A stretch of 64,000 bases of DNA from Eriocheir sinensis (Eukaryota; Arthropoda; Malacostraca; Decapoda; Varunidae), in assembly GCF_024679095.1 (NCBI RefSeq), contig NC_066549.1, positions 4,688,920 to 4,752,919 on the forward strand, in the 5' to 3' direction. A program made the translations under genes and the position numbers. Shown piece after piece: positions 22,738-36,425 of the stretch; position 1 is the first letter of the stretch; each line of letters opens with the position of its first letter. The notes under the pieces were generated by a model. The model was not told the DNA's origin. It worked only from the letters and a program-made list of their open reading frames with translations, and did no database searches.

Positions 22738-23335
22738 AATTATATCGGAGGAAATGTGCGCCTCAGTGAATTCAGCACGTGGAAAATACATTATCGCTCT
22801 TCCTTTATTCAGTGCCAGTAGATTTATAAGGTGATTATGAAAATAAATAACTCATCCATTTGTATATTTATTTGTAGGTTCATCTATTCAAATGATTATG
22901 AGCTTCTTCAAATTGAATAGCATGTAGATGTGTTTATTTTTAAGCAATTTTCACTCCCCCCCCCGCCCCCCCCCCAAAAAAAAAGCGAAATAGAAAGATG
23001 GAAACCTGTCCTCACATCACACACAACAATGTTAAGTAGACTTATTTCTTAACAAACGAGCGCGTGTGACGTTATCTTGAACGTCATAATAACTCATATT
23101 GATCGTCGTCCTGGCGTTTTCCGGCGTCATGATCGCCTCATCATTACATCAGCTGTTCCGCCTTTACTCAGTGGAAGATTCTTACCGTATAGTTGTAATA
23201 CTATTCGTGTGGTGACTCACTCATATTACATTTCGCCAAGCACGGACTCAGAACGTATGCTGGAAAAAAATTACTGTGGTGAACTCTGCTGAGAGCATAC
23301 TGACAACCTTATGGGCGAGCTCGGGACTATTTGGC
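22738..23335. other. Intergenic, no recognised feature
   Basis: Contains a C-rich run followed by A9 (about 22957-22984). No gene or element boundary seen. Confidence 0.5.
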
Positions 23336-23338
23336 TAT

Positions 23339-23425
23339 ATTAGTTTCGACCGTAATCCTGTTCGGCCGTTAGAACTTTAGGCCGTATGTCGTGTAGTCCG
23401 TTAGACGATTCGGCCGTGAGATGGC
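23339..23425. repeat. GGCCGT-motif segment, left
   Basis: Contains six GGCCGT/GACCGT/GGCCGA-type motifs, including TTCGGCCGTTAG, AGGCCGTATGTCG, CCGTTAGACGATTCGGCCGT and CGGCCGTGAG. Matches the segment at 24208-24325 directly (AGGCCGTATG, GTTAGACGATTCGG) and inversely (TTCGGCCGTGAG against CTCACGGCCGAA). It may be one end of a non-autonomous DNA element. Confidence 0.6.
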
Positions 23426-23821
23426 CGAAGAGGCGAAGGGACCAGTGAGAAAATTATATGCAAGTGTACCTACGGTACATTGTATATTATTCGTATGTTG
23501 TGTGTTCGACATTTGTTTTTCTCTCAAATTACTAGTTTTAGTTACCCTTCCAAACACTAATCATTTCCGCGAAACAAATAACGCAAATTAATAGCAAACA
23601 AATAAGAACTCACCAGAAATTATATTTTCGTCCTCAAAATACGTAGAAATGTGGATAAATAGGCACATGAGAATGGCGGACTCTGGTGCCGCCGGAGTTG
23701 AGCTGCCGACCACCAGTAACTGCAACCGGGCGGCGGAGCGCGATACGTATCACACGTATTTAACTAAAAAAATAAAATTAACTAATCTAACTGAACTAAA
23801 TCTACCCTACCCTGACCTAAC

Positions 23822-24136
<315 letters not shown>

Positions 24137-24207
24137 CATCCAGCTTAATGGTAAGTCGAGATAGTTATGTTCCATGCTGCAACGATAAACAAAACTTCGT
24201 GATAAAG

Positions 24208-24325
24208 TTTGGTTATTTCGGTCATAAACAATCTAGGCCGTATGTTGTTTCGGCCGTTAGACGATTCGGACGTTTGCCAGTTTGGACTTTACGGCCTAAA
24301 TGACTCACGGCCGAAACGACCAGGA
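24208..24325. repeat. GGCCGT-motif segment, right
   Basis: Contains AGGCCGTATGTTG, TTCGGCCGTTAGACGATTCG, TACGGCCTAAATG and CTCACGGCCGAAACGACC. It is the counterpart of 23339-23425 with both direct and inverted matches. A short ATTCATTTAC tandem (3 units) follows at 24386-24420. Confidence 0.6.
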
Positions 24326-24420
24326 CCCTCATGGACACCGTGTAGTCTTGGCCATATCGAAGAGTTAGCGAGCTTCTTTTACGGCATTCATTGCATTCAT
24401 TTACATTCATTTACATTCAT

Positions 24421-24734
24421 TGCGACGACGAAGTGTTTGCGTAGCTCAGGATAAAGTGCCTCGGTGGAAAAAAGTAAAAGCCAAAGTCTTGGGATACACG
24501 AGATAGGTGCGTATATATGTAAGAGAGCAATCAGCAGCAAAGGGCCAAAAAGAAAGGTTTGGAATGTGAAAAATGTGTGCGTGCCTTCTGACTGGTAGGG
24601 AGACCTGGGACAAGCCCAGTCTTGAGGGGGGGGGGTGGGGGGAAGGGGCGATTCAGCACACAGAGTACGGACCACATTTCGATCCTGAGGGAGGAAAAAG
24701 GACCAATATGAAGATGGAAGGGACTATATGTAAA

Positions 24735-24815
<81 letters not shown>

Positions 24816-25355
24816 ATAATAGTAATGTTTCAGTGCATTTTCATTGTGCAATAGCTCTAATGTAGACCTCATATACTCAAAATCATATTTCATATCTCGT
24901 TAAAGACAAAAATTCATGCTAAGATTATTAAGTAGTGTTCCCCTTTACACAAGCAAGTAACTGTTGTGTTGTTTTCAAGTTAAGCAATCGCAAATTACTC
25001 AGTGAGGGAGAACAGAAATATGATTAGCCTGATATTTGCTCTTCCAACACTGAAAAGCAAAGAGAGAGTAATATCAGCAAGCCCCTCTTCCTTGCATGGC
25101 CGTGCCTCACAGCCAAATGGGTTGACGTGTTTGTCTAAATGTAATTTGCCGTACTAGGGCTCTACCTCTCCCTTGTCCATACCAGCATTTTATTCAGATT
25201 AATTGTGTTTATTTCTCCCCTCACATACTCACACACACACACACACACACAGAGCACTGCACAGTACAGTATAATGCCCCTTCTCGAGATCTCTTCATTA
25301 TTTTTCATCTTCCATTTAGACACGATGTACTATTTGTGAGTATGTGTGTGTGCGG

Positions 25356-25356
<1 letters not shown>
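24421..25356. other. Intergenic with (GA)n at 24739-24812
   Basis: A perfect GA tract of about 74 bp, a G9/GGGGTGGGG run near 24627-24642 and a short CA tract at 25230-25250. No gene recognised. Confidence 0.6.
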
Positions 25357-25419
<63 letters not shown>

Positions 25420-25760
25420 ATGGTAATAATAATGGTTTTATTAACATCATTATTGTCATTTGTTTTTTTCTTAGTGTTATCATTATTAGTATTTTCTTCA
25501 ATAGTCATAATATTAGTAGCAGCGGCAGTAATAGTATGTCTTGCGGCCATCATTGTTGTTGTTGTTGTTGTTGTTTGAATTATGGTGCTGGGAGTGGCAC
25601 TCGTGGCAATAATAGTGACGAACGAGCTGCTTTTGTGACCAAAGGATCCCTACCATTACTAGCAGAAAGTAGTAGTGGAAAAAGGAGAAGCAGATGATGA
25701 TGATGATGATACAAAAGAAGTAGTAGAATGACTTATAATTGTTGTAATGATGATGACGAC

Positions 25761-25820
<60 letters not shown>

Positions 25821-25923
25821 GTTGTTGTAAGAGTAAGCTATTGTATTAATTTTGTTATACTGACAATTTTAATTATCTAAATATTATTATTATAATTATT
25901 ATTATTATCACCATCATCATTTT

Positions 25924-25965
<42 letters not shown>
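25357..25965. repeat. Cluster of (GT)n, (TTG)n, (TTA)n, (CTA)n
   Basis: GT at 25357-25414, degenerate ATTATT/GTTATC to 25550, TTG at 25553-25575, GAT near 25694-25710, perfect TTA at 25762-25820, and CTA at 25926-25964 followed by CAC. Polyvaline, polyserine and Cys-Val frames across it are artefacts. Confidence 0.92.
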
Positions 25966-25971
<6 letters not shown>

Positions 25972-26094
25972 TACCACCACCACAACTACTATAATCAGCT
26001 CCATTAATATTATCATCACTAACAGTAATAATAATGATGTAATAGTATTGATGGCAAAACACTTATAATAAATATATATAGAATCATGCCGCAC

Positions 26095-26290
26095 GCCGCG
26101 TCTGTTCGAGGGCCCATTACTGTGAGCCGGCGTTCATTAATGCGGCCCAAATCATATGCAAATTGGCGGGCCCCTGACGGCGGGCGATGGGCAGGCGGCG
26201 GCTTGACGGTGGTGGTGGGGCGGCGCTAGATGGATGCGCCGAAGTGCTGGACAAACTGTACTCAAGCGCCTGGCCAAGCCTTGCGTCGTG
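26095..26290. promoter_or_regulatory. GC-rich patch with octamer and homeodomain-like motifs
   Basis: About 195 bp of CpG-containing GC-rich DNA (GGCGGGCCCCTGACGGCGGG and similar) inside AT-rich surroundings. Holds TTCATTAATG (26134-26143), ATGCAAAT (26156-26163, the POU/octamer site) and an overlapping ATATGCA. No open frame of note. Candidate cis-regulatory element, inferred only from composition and motifs. Confidence 0.3.
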
Positions 26291-26481
26291 CCGCTGCCCA
26301 TTACTAAGGTTTCCCCGCTGCCTTAGCCGTTATTTGCTGAGGACTCGTGCATTTTACATGTGAAATTAGTGCCAGGAGGGGAAGTAGCGAGGAATGCAGC
26401 AAAACGGCACATACGTAGAAAGGAAAGCGAAAAGACGGTAAGGAATCCTATATTTGGGTAAGAAGTACTCTAAGGTATGCG

Positions 26482-26695
26482 GTAAGTACATATGGGAAAA
26501 AACGGGTACAAAATAAGTAATGGTTGACAAATAACATAGGGAAATAAAAAAAAGTGTAAGGCAGGAACGGTAAGAAAATAAGAAACATAGATGGAGGAGT
26601 AAGAAATAGAATTCAGTAAGTATATATGGTGAAGAAACAGAAACAAAAACAGGCACAGGTTGATAAATAGAATGAGGAGAAGCAGCAGAAAGGAC
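26482..26695. repeat. Tandem duplication, two ~130-bp units
   Basis: GGTAAGTACATATGG (26482) and AGTAAGTATATATGG (26614) begin units sharing GAAAAAAC / GAAGAAAC, ACAAAATAAG / ACAAAAACAG, and GGTTGACAAATA / GGTTGATAAATA. The offset is about 132 bp. Purine-rich throughout. Confidence 0.7.
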
Positions 26696-26699
26696 TTGA

Positions 26700-27135
26700 A
26701 TGGTAGGCTAAGGGGTGGAAGATGAAGAGAAGGAGGAAGGAATGAGGATAACCAAGGGTTGGGAGGCAAAATGAGAAGGTTGAGCGACAGGAGATGGAGG
26801 GGATGGGATGTGCAATATATATGCCTCATAATTTGGAGCTTGATAAAAGGTCTCTTCCTCGACCCCTGAGTTAGCGCCCCCAGAATGATGATAAAATATG
26901 AACACCCTCATCCGCCCGCAGCATTTTGTTCCCTGCCACCCAACCAACCAACTCTCCGTCTACCTGATCTCGTCCGGACCGCTCCTTATTTCAGCCAAGC
27001 CCATTGTAGCGTTACCAAGGGGACGAGACATCCTTCATATTTTCTATAAATGTCCAAAAATCTAATAATTTCATCCCCTGATCACTTTAAAACTTGTTTG
27101 TTTGTCATATTTCACACGTGGAAAATAAACTCAGT
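26700..27135. other. Intergenic, no recognised feature
   Basis: Purine-rich to about 26820, then mixed. No element ends seen. Confidence 0.5.
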
Positions 27136-27138
27136 CGT

Positions 27139-27405
27139 TGACTCGGTGGTGGTCACTGCGCGACTGGGTGGTCACATGAAGCGACTATGGACCTAGTAGA
27201 AGCCGCGACTAAGTCACGTGATCATGAAGCCGCGGGCTACCAGCGAGCAAAGTTGAACATGTTTAAAGTAGCCGCGATTATTCGTAGTCGCCAGTTGGAC
27301 TTGCTTATAGCGACTAACCGGTCACACTTAGCGACTACGCGGCTACTACTGTCTGCTATTGCAGTAGCGGCGAGTAAAGTCGCCTCGCGTGACTGAGGCT
27401 TAACG
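27139..27405. repeat. GCGACT/AGTCGC-rich segment, MITE-like
   Basis: At least six GCGACT or AGTCGC hexamers and several near variants occur in about 260 bp. The left part (GCGACTGGGTGGTCACA, then AGCGACTATGG) and the right part (GCGACTAACCGGTCACA, then AGCGACTACGC) are a direct repeat about 150 bp apart. Clustered short motifs at both ends resemble the subterminal repeats of non-autonomous DNA transposons. Terminal inverted repeats were not found. The open frame 27187-27396 is probably incidental. Confidence 0.5.
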
Positions 27406-27645
27406 ACGAATCTGCTGGCCTAGGGTCGAATCCCGGCCATGGCTGTCGGCGTGCAGCCCACCCAGATATTCATCCTTCCTTCCAGGATGTTCGATAAATG
27501 GGTACTTACCTGGGTAAATTTAGGGAAGGTAAACTGTGGTAACTCGGTCGGGTTTATGGGGTTCTCTCCCACCACAGACTCAAAGGACCAACGTGACGGA
27601 TATGAGTACCGCCGTCACGCGCAGCGATAGCGTATGCTCCCAACT
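27405..27645 (+). mobile_element. SINE-like repeat with tRNA B-box
   Basis: A B-box-like GGTCGAATCCCGGCC lies at about 27423-27437. It is followed by GCCCACCCAGATATTCATCC, GGATGTTCGATAAATGGGTA, CCTGGGTAAATTTAGGGAAGG and TAAACTGTGGTAACTCGG, a layout typical of an invertebrate tRNA-derived SINE body. The A-box side is not clear and no poly(A) tail was found, so both ends are approximate. It differs from the SINE family at 18598 and 48606. Confidence 0.5.
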
Positions 27646-27990
27646 AAAACTTCTACCTCATATAACATTTGCACCCAAGCTTACTGTGCCGCCTGTTCTA
27701 TTCAAATATGTTGTCAAGGGCTCGTGTCTGACAGAACTTTGCCTTTGTGCATGGCAAAGGAAGGCTTAAAAATGGTAATGGTCAGCTTCCCCACAAGTTA
27801 AAAGTAACAGATATGCACGTGCAAAAGAAATTCACCATCACTATCACTTTAGTCTGTAGTCAGGGGCTCGTACCTATCAGGAACTAGTCTCAAAATGATG
27901 ACGGAAGGCTCTATAGTACCGTACTGCACAGCTCTCCCCCAAGTCTCAGGTGACAACTATATTCAGATGAAAAATATATATGGTACCTAG
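27646..27990. other. Intergenic, no recognised feature
   Basis: Contains CTCGTGTCTGACAGAACTTT / CTCGTACCTATCAGGAACTA and AAGGAAGGCTTAAAAATGG / GACGGAAGGCTCTATAGT, a likely diverged duplication (near 27720 and 27870, about 150 bp apart) with CACAAGTTAAAAG / CCCAAGTCTCAGG following each. Confidence 0.45.
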
Positions 27991-28003
27991 AATATATATA
28001 TAT

Positions 28004-28078
<75 letters not shown>
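27991..28078. repeat. (AT)n microsatellite
   Basis: An AT tract of about 88 bp with one G interruption near 28005. Confidence 0.95.
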
Positions 28079-28079
<1 letters not shown>

Positions 28080-28845
28080 TTTTTTTCAGGGAGCCACAGA
28101 ACATATGACAGCAATAACTAGATTTATTTGCTCAATATTGAAGGCGATCTTTATCGCTTGCCATTCGTCAGGGATGAAATGTTATTGTAAATATGACCAT
28201 CATGTCATTTTCACTTCAAGATTAATTTATTTATACCGAATGCACGCATTTTGCCTGAATACCTTGCTCATACACCCCGTGTGGTTGCTCTCCTTTGCAG
28301 TATTCTTCACTCGTCTAAATTATTTCACCGGGAACATTTTTTACACTAAACATGAAGGACAGTGTCTTTAGTCATTTAACTTCACGTGCGCCTCGTAGAA
28401 CTATTGTTGAGCTATTTATACTTTATATTCCTACAACTTAATCTCGTTCGCTAGCAAAGACATCTCCAAACTTTTGAAAATGGATTCCTGGATGTTCAGT
28501 AAAGCTTTCTTGGGGGCGGCGCCAGCGGTCTTTTTCCGCCAGCCCATCTTTGATGGACCTCTGTGTGTTGTGTAAAAGTTTTTCAGGGATAGACATTCAG
28601 CAGATCATTCCACATGGATGGTGGTGGTCTGAGGGAAAACGAGGGAGACAACTTGGTCTGAATGTAATATTTTTAGATTTTATCATCATTGTAAATCTGT
28701 ATGAGTTAATGTCTTTTGCGTCAGCTTCTGCAAGTGTGTATCGTGTGTTTGTTTGCGTGTGAGAGGGGAAGGCAGTGAGCAGGAAAGACGTATAAAGGCG
28801 AGGCCACTGACACCTACCACATCCTTAAGGAGAGCTTCGATCATA

Positions 28846-28847
<2 letters not shown>
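28079..28847. other. Intergenic, no recognised feature
   Basis: Mixed AT-rich sequence. Short open frames (for example 88 codons at 28105-28371) match no family I know. Confidence 0.5.
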
Positions 28848-28934
<87 letters not shown>

Positions 28935-29002
28935 TACATAAATAATTTTTTTAATTCAATGATTGATTAAATAATGACTGAAATATTAATAACGATAATA
29001 AT

Positions 29003-29063
<61 letters not shown>
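28848..29063. repeat. (TA)n and (TAA)n microsatellites
   Basis: A perfect TA tract at 28848-28932, then a perfect TAA tract at about 29000-29063. Confidence 0.96.
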
Positions 29064-30120
29064 GTAATTATATCCGCAAAATCATCATCTGCAGTACTTC
29101 TAAGATTATTCACCAGCAGATCCGCAAAGACGAGCCTTGCCTTTATGTTGTACCGTACGAGTGATGACTTTAACAGGAATTTCTGCGTAGAGTAGCCCCT
29201 TTATTTAACGAACCAATTTGGGGAATGGGCTCTCTTAATATCCGAATATGCATTACATCAGATGTATTAGTAAATTATTGTATCAAATATAAAAACAATG
29301 GTAGTTGCATTTCTTATAAAAGGTTTGAACAAATAATAGCGAGAAATTTAGCAAATAGTACAAAAAGGCAATCAGTGTTTGGTATGTTAATACATTAAGT
29401 GTGATAAGTTTGTTTATCTTTCGCTTACGGAGGTTGAAGTAGGGGTACTTTAATTAATGGTTAGATATTTTTTTTAAAGATGCCGGTTGAATAGACATCG
29501 TTAAATAGAGGTTCGATAAATAACTGTTACGTATATGCTCACTGGCTTTGTTAAGTATAGGTTTATTAATAATTGTTCGTTAGAGGTTCATTATAAAAAA
29601 AAAGCGTCATATAGTCAGTTCACTGTACGGTCTAAATAGTACATAAAAAGTTACCCTGTCATTCCATAGTTTATAGTTTCTTTCATAGTGAGCAAGATCC
29701 ATGAATAGCCGTACCACACGCATCGCTGTAAGACCTCAAAGCGTAACAGAATAGTAAAATTTTGCGATGTATGTTTCCCCTCCTAGCTAGCACCTTGAAA
29801 ATGTCCTCTTCACCGTCAACTTTAAAAGATTTAGTGTGTACTATTTTTTGTACCATTCTTTACTTTGTTTATATCTTGGTCTCTGGTGCAAAATGTTTCA
29901 GCATAAGTGTGAGCGAGAACCTTTCGTGTCTATGAGAAGTGTATGAAGTGTTGCTAAATACTAGACGTAGACGAGGTATTTGAACGGCCTTGTTCCTCAC
30001 GCCAACCTGCTTGTACCCTGGCAAAGGGGAAAACAGGCGGAAGTTTGTATCGCAACGAAAGATGAACGGGATTGAAACGGTAACAAGTTTGCATAATAGA
30101 ACAATTTCTTTTTTTCTGTG
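29064..30120. other. AT-rich intergenic sequence
   Basis: No gene or element recognised. Several short repeats of AGGTTCGATAAATAACTGTT / AGGTTTATTAATAATTGTTC type near 29509-29590 suggest a local duplication. Confidence 0.45.
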
Positions 30121-30226
<106 letters not shown>

Positions 30227-30579
30227 AAGAAAATACGAAAGAAAAGTAAAAAAAGAAATTATATATAAAGACGTTTTCATTATTCATCATTCAGATCCAT
30301 AGCAACCAGCAGGCAACCTTCGATATTTAAAAGAAAAAGATAAAAGAAAATCTCTAATGTTAACACAGGTGAAGGTGAGAGCCACGTTGTCATACTCTTT
30401 TTCTCCGAAATTCAAGTTACGCACACTGCACTTGACACCTTTAATGAAAGGCGTGCCATCATCCAGCTTCTTTCTTTAGATGGGCAGGGGAGGGACCCAT
30501 TACTTGAACCCTTGCTTGACTTAGGTCCATGTGTTGACAGCAGACACCTTACTTCCACACCTTTTATGCATTACCAATA

Positions 30580-30830
30580 ATCTGAGAGACAGACAGACAG
30601 ACAAATATATAGATGACAGAAAGGAAGGCAGATGAACTGGCAGACAGACAAACAAACTGTCAGAAACAGACAAAATGACACTTACAGAAAAGAAAAAAAC
30701 AGACCATATAGTCAGACCAGCTGCCTGTTAGAAGATAGACAGACAGACACACATAAATCAGACAAAAAGACAAAGTCGGAGGCAGACACAGAGACAGAGG
30801 TGGAGAGTAACACGGAGGGAAGGATAGACA
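30580..30830. repeat. Degenerate (GACA)n tetranucleotide array
   Basis: Short perfect GACA runs (for example 30590-30602, 30639-30649, 30736-30750) are spread through 250 bp of GACA-like sequence with many substitutions. An open frame crossing it is rich in Thr, Asp, Lys and Gln because of the repeat. Confidence 0.8.
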
Positions 30831-30849
30831 CATTCAGTGAGAATAGGGA

Positions 30850-31376
30850 AGGATAACACCAGTTGTCTTTATCTTCTTTCAACCTTAAGGTGTTATTATT
30901 AAGTATTTTAATCCTTTTCGGCTCAGTTCAGCTGTTGATTTCGAATTAATCTATCCAAGAAAACGACGTACTAAGCTAAACAATCACGTAGTGCAAATAC
31001 GATTATTTTCTTATTTATTTTCAGCTCAGCACACTTCTAACTAAGGTCACTATTTCTGAATTTCTAAATAATTATGATCAAAAGCTTCAAAAGAGTAGAT
31101 AGATTATGGACGAGGAAGGCACTTGGTGATTAACTGTTTTTCATGAGGTACTGTGTGTAAGCCGACTGGCCTCTTGTACTGACTTTGTATCATTCTGTAA
31201 CCGTGTGTAGCAAATATTTAATCTCATCCTTCACTCCTACATTTATATCATATACCTCGCAGCCAACACACGCCCTAAATACACGAGAGCGCAAGGAGTT
31301 AAACACATGTTATGACTGCTATGCAAACTGAAATGTTTCAAACAAGCAATGTGTGTGTGTATGTATGTCGAAATGT

Positions 31377-31418
<42 letters not shown>

Positions 31419-31950
31419 CTGAAAAGTAATGGGAAATTAAATGAGTCTCGTAATAAAAGATACAACAGTTCCCATTATCAAAATCCGAACTCGTTATTAT
31501 TAACATAGTGGAGGACCCTTTGTAATGAAATGAGTAACCCTTTTCTTCCGGTTATCGTCCTCTTCTTAATCATTTTGTCGTGCACTTAGCTGTGCTATGT
31601 CTTTGCTGTTGCTCTTTTTATTTGTTGGATAATTACGTGACAATGTGTAACGGAGATGAGAATGCGCTACAGCAACTAAGTACTTGCAATAAACAATAAA
31701 AAATATAAGTTCGGGTTCTCCAACTCTATAATGTGCTCGTATATTTCCTCTCTTATAAATAATCACTACAAGTAGCATACGTCATATATAGATATCACCA
31801 CCTTCAAGGCTTGCCGCCTAGATAGAGTAAGCCACCAAGACGTCACTGAAACTTTATCGTGGTATCCATGTCACGGTGGCCGCCGCGACAGACCTGCATA
31901 TGTACTGGTGCTCTTTTTGAAAATATCAGTTGTGTGTTATTAAAAAAAAA
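30850..31950. other. Intergenic with (GT)n at 31377-31414
   Basis: A 38-bp GT tract. Otherwise AT-rich sequence with no recognised gene. Confidence 0.5.
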
Positions 31951-31955
31951 CGTGC

Positions 31956-31958
<3 letters not shown>

Positions 31959-32004
<46 letters not shown>
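31959..32004. repeat. (GA)n microsatellite
   Basis: A perfect GA tract of about 46 bp. Confidence 0.95.
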
Positions 32005-32005
<1 letters not shown>

Positions 32006-32311
32006 ATATGGTCAACAATAATATCATTAAGGAATAATAGTTTAGTGTCAAAGGGAATTATTCTGGATGTTACAGAATATTGTTTACGTGAGCATCGCTC
32101 CCTCGCTCTCCCTCCTGTTCTTATTAGCGGGCAGGTGTGTGCCTGGATCCCAAAGTGCTGTGTTGCTTACAAGGGCGTAATTGGAGGGCAGACGGCGGGC
32201 CGCTGCACACATAGCACAGTATATGTTGGTCCGCAGGCCGTGCCATCATGATAAATGAGGAAAGGAAACAGGGAAGCGGCCTGTAAAACAGAACTGAACG
32301 ATGAATGCTTA

Positions 32312-32553
<242 letters not shown>

Positions 32554-32726
32554 TGTGAATTCCAACAGAGTTGCAAGAGATCCAGAATGCCTAACGATGC
32601 ACTGGATCAAATGCCTTAAGATCTGCATTGCCTGCCCTCCCTTGTCGAAACTTACCTCGACGTTCCAGCAATGCACGAAGCGCCAGACTGCCATCATTTG
32701 TAATAATAATGAAATGAAAAGAGGCT

Positions 32727-32742
32727 GTTGTTGTTGTTGTTG

Positions 32743-32813
<71 letters not shown>

Positions 32814-32935
32814 TATACTATTATCTCATTATGATATTTTTTGTTGTGGTTTTTTTTTTATTATTAATATTATAATAGTGAAGAGAATCGTAATTATTAT
32901 AATAATGATAAAGAATAATAATGATATATTAGCAT
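32727..32935. repeat. (TTG)n-(TTA)n block and degenerate tail
   Basis: TTG at 32727-32745 passes into perfect TTA (32746-32812), then degenerate ATT/AAT sequence to about 32930. Confidence 0.92.
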
Positions 32936-32939
32936 GAAA

Positions 32940-33780
32940 GTAACTCCAACGAATGGTTACCATCTGCTCATCGTGGGTTCAACATGATGATTAGGGCTTC
33001 CAAGTCGGAGAGTTTTAACTTCAAGCTTTTGTCCAGTAATATTAGCTATCGACTTTCATTGATCATAAAATGTGACAGCTGTTTTGCTTCCACCATTATC
33101 CATCATTACTCTGTATATTCGCCCACCCTTCCTCCGTACACTCATTTCATCCCCGTCTAGGTCACCCGTGTCTACATTCTCAGCAGCAGTATTTCAAAAA
33201 TTCTGTGAACTCCATTTCAGTAATATGGCCTCTCCATTTCAGGTTACCTTCACCTGTCCGATTCTAAAATGATTTTAGGTTTTGCAACTGCTGCACCCCT
33301 TCATTCCTAGTCTATCAGAGCTGCACGAGCTTACCTCACTGAAGTGTCTCAGACCGTTCATTGCCAGTGCCTCATTCTCATGCCAATCATAGTCCGTCAG
33401 GCCTTGCCGGCTTGAATAATTAAGTCAAATATAAAAAAAATTCATACACTTGCATTAATTTTTTTCATTAGCAGGACGAAAGGTTGAAGGAAAAAGTTAA
33501 AACGCATGCTGTGTATTGAATTTTGACTTCCATTACCAGTGCAAATGGAAAACTTCACCTTGATATCGGGAAGATAAATGACGCTGTAATTTAACTTTGA
33601 GAATATTCTGTGCAATGAAACTCAGTCCCACGAATAGCCGAGCTGCTCATGCTTGCCACCGAGCCTTCTGCTACTACTGTTCCTGTTTTTGCTGCTGGTG
33701 GTGGTGGTTCTGCTGCTACAACCGACGAGGCCACCGCAGCAGCCGTACCATTTTTTTTTTCGGAGGCCGTCGCCACCGTT
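32940..33780. other. Intergenic, no recognised gene
   Basis: Mixed sequence. The minus strand at 33065-33280 is mostly open with an Asp/Gly/Arg-rich segment, but it has in-frame stops and no family match I can name. CTG/TGG triplet-rich sequence lies at 33670-33720. Confidence 0.45.
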
Positions 33781-33782
33781 GT

Positions 33783-36124
<2,342 letters not shown>

Positions 36125-36189
36125 ATGCTGTTCCAGGTAGCCAATATGTAAATAGGGAGATCTCCGCAGCTTTGCTTATTTATTATTCT

Positions 36190-36425
36190 TTTTTTATAAA
36201 GCTATATTCCTGAATATTGATATTTGTTGTAGTGGCGATGGCTGCAGTGTTGGTTATGACGGTGATAGTACTGGTGATGGTGGTATCGTGGTGCCCAAGA
36301 GAGGGGATGGTAATGGTAATGGTGACGGTGGTAGCAGAAATAATGGAGGTGATAGTGATAGTGGCAGTGATGGTGGGTGATGGTGACAAAGAAAGGGGTG
36401 AAGGTCGGTAAGGTGAAGAGAAGGG
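36190..36425. repeat. Degenerate (GTGATG)-like region
   Basis: GGTGATGGT/GGTAATGGT/GTGATAGT hexamer-like units with many substitutions, ending in GGGGAAGGGGAGGGG. The Val/Met and His/Thr rich frames derive from this. Confidence 0.75.

Noticed and set aside
27423..27437. B-box-like sequence as a genuine tRNA gene
   Set aside because: No acceptor stem, anticodon arm or matching A-box. The downstream body fits a SINE-like repeat instead. The tRNA-like heads at 18838 and 48606 are likewise parts of SINEs.
33065..33280. Minus-strand Asp/Gly/Arg-rich reading, possibly a retroelement relic
   Set aside because: In-frame stops and no recognisable conserved block.
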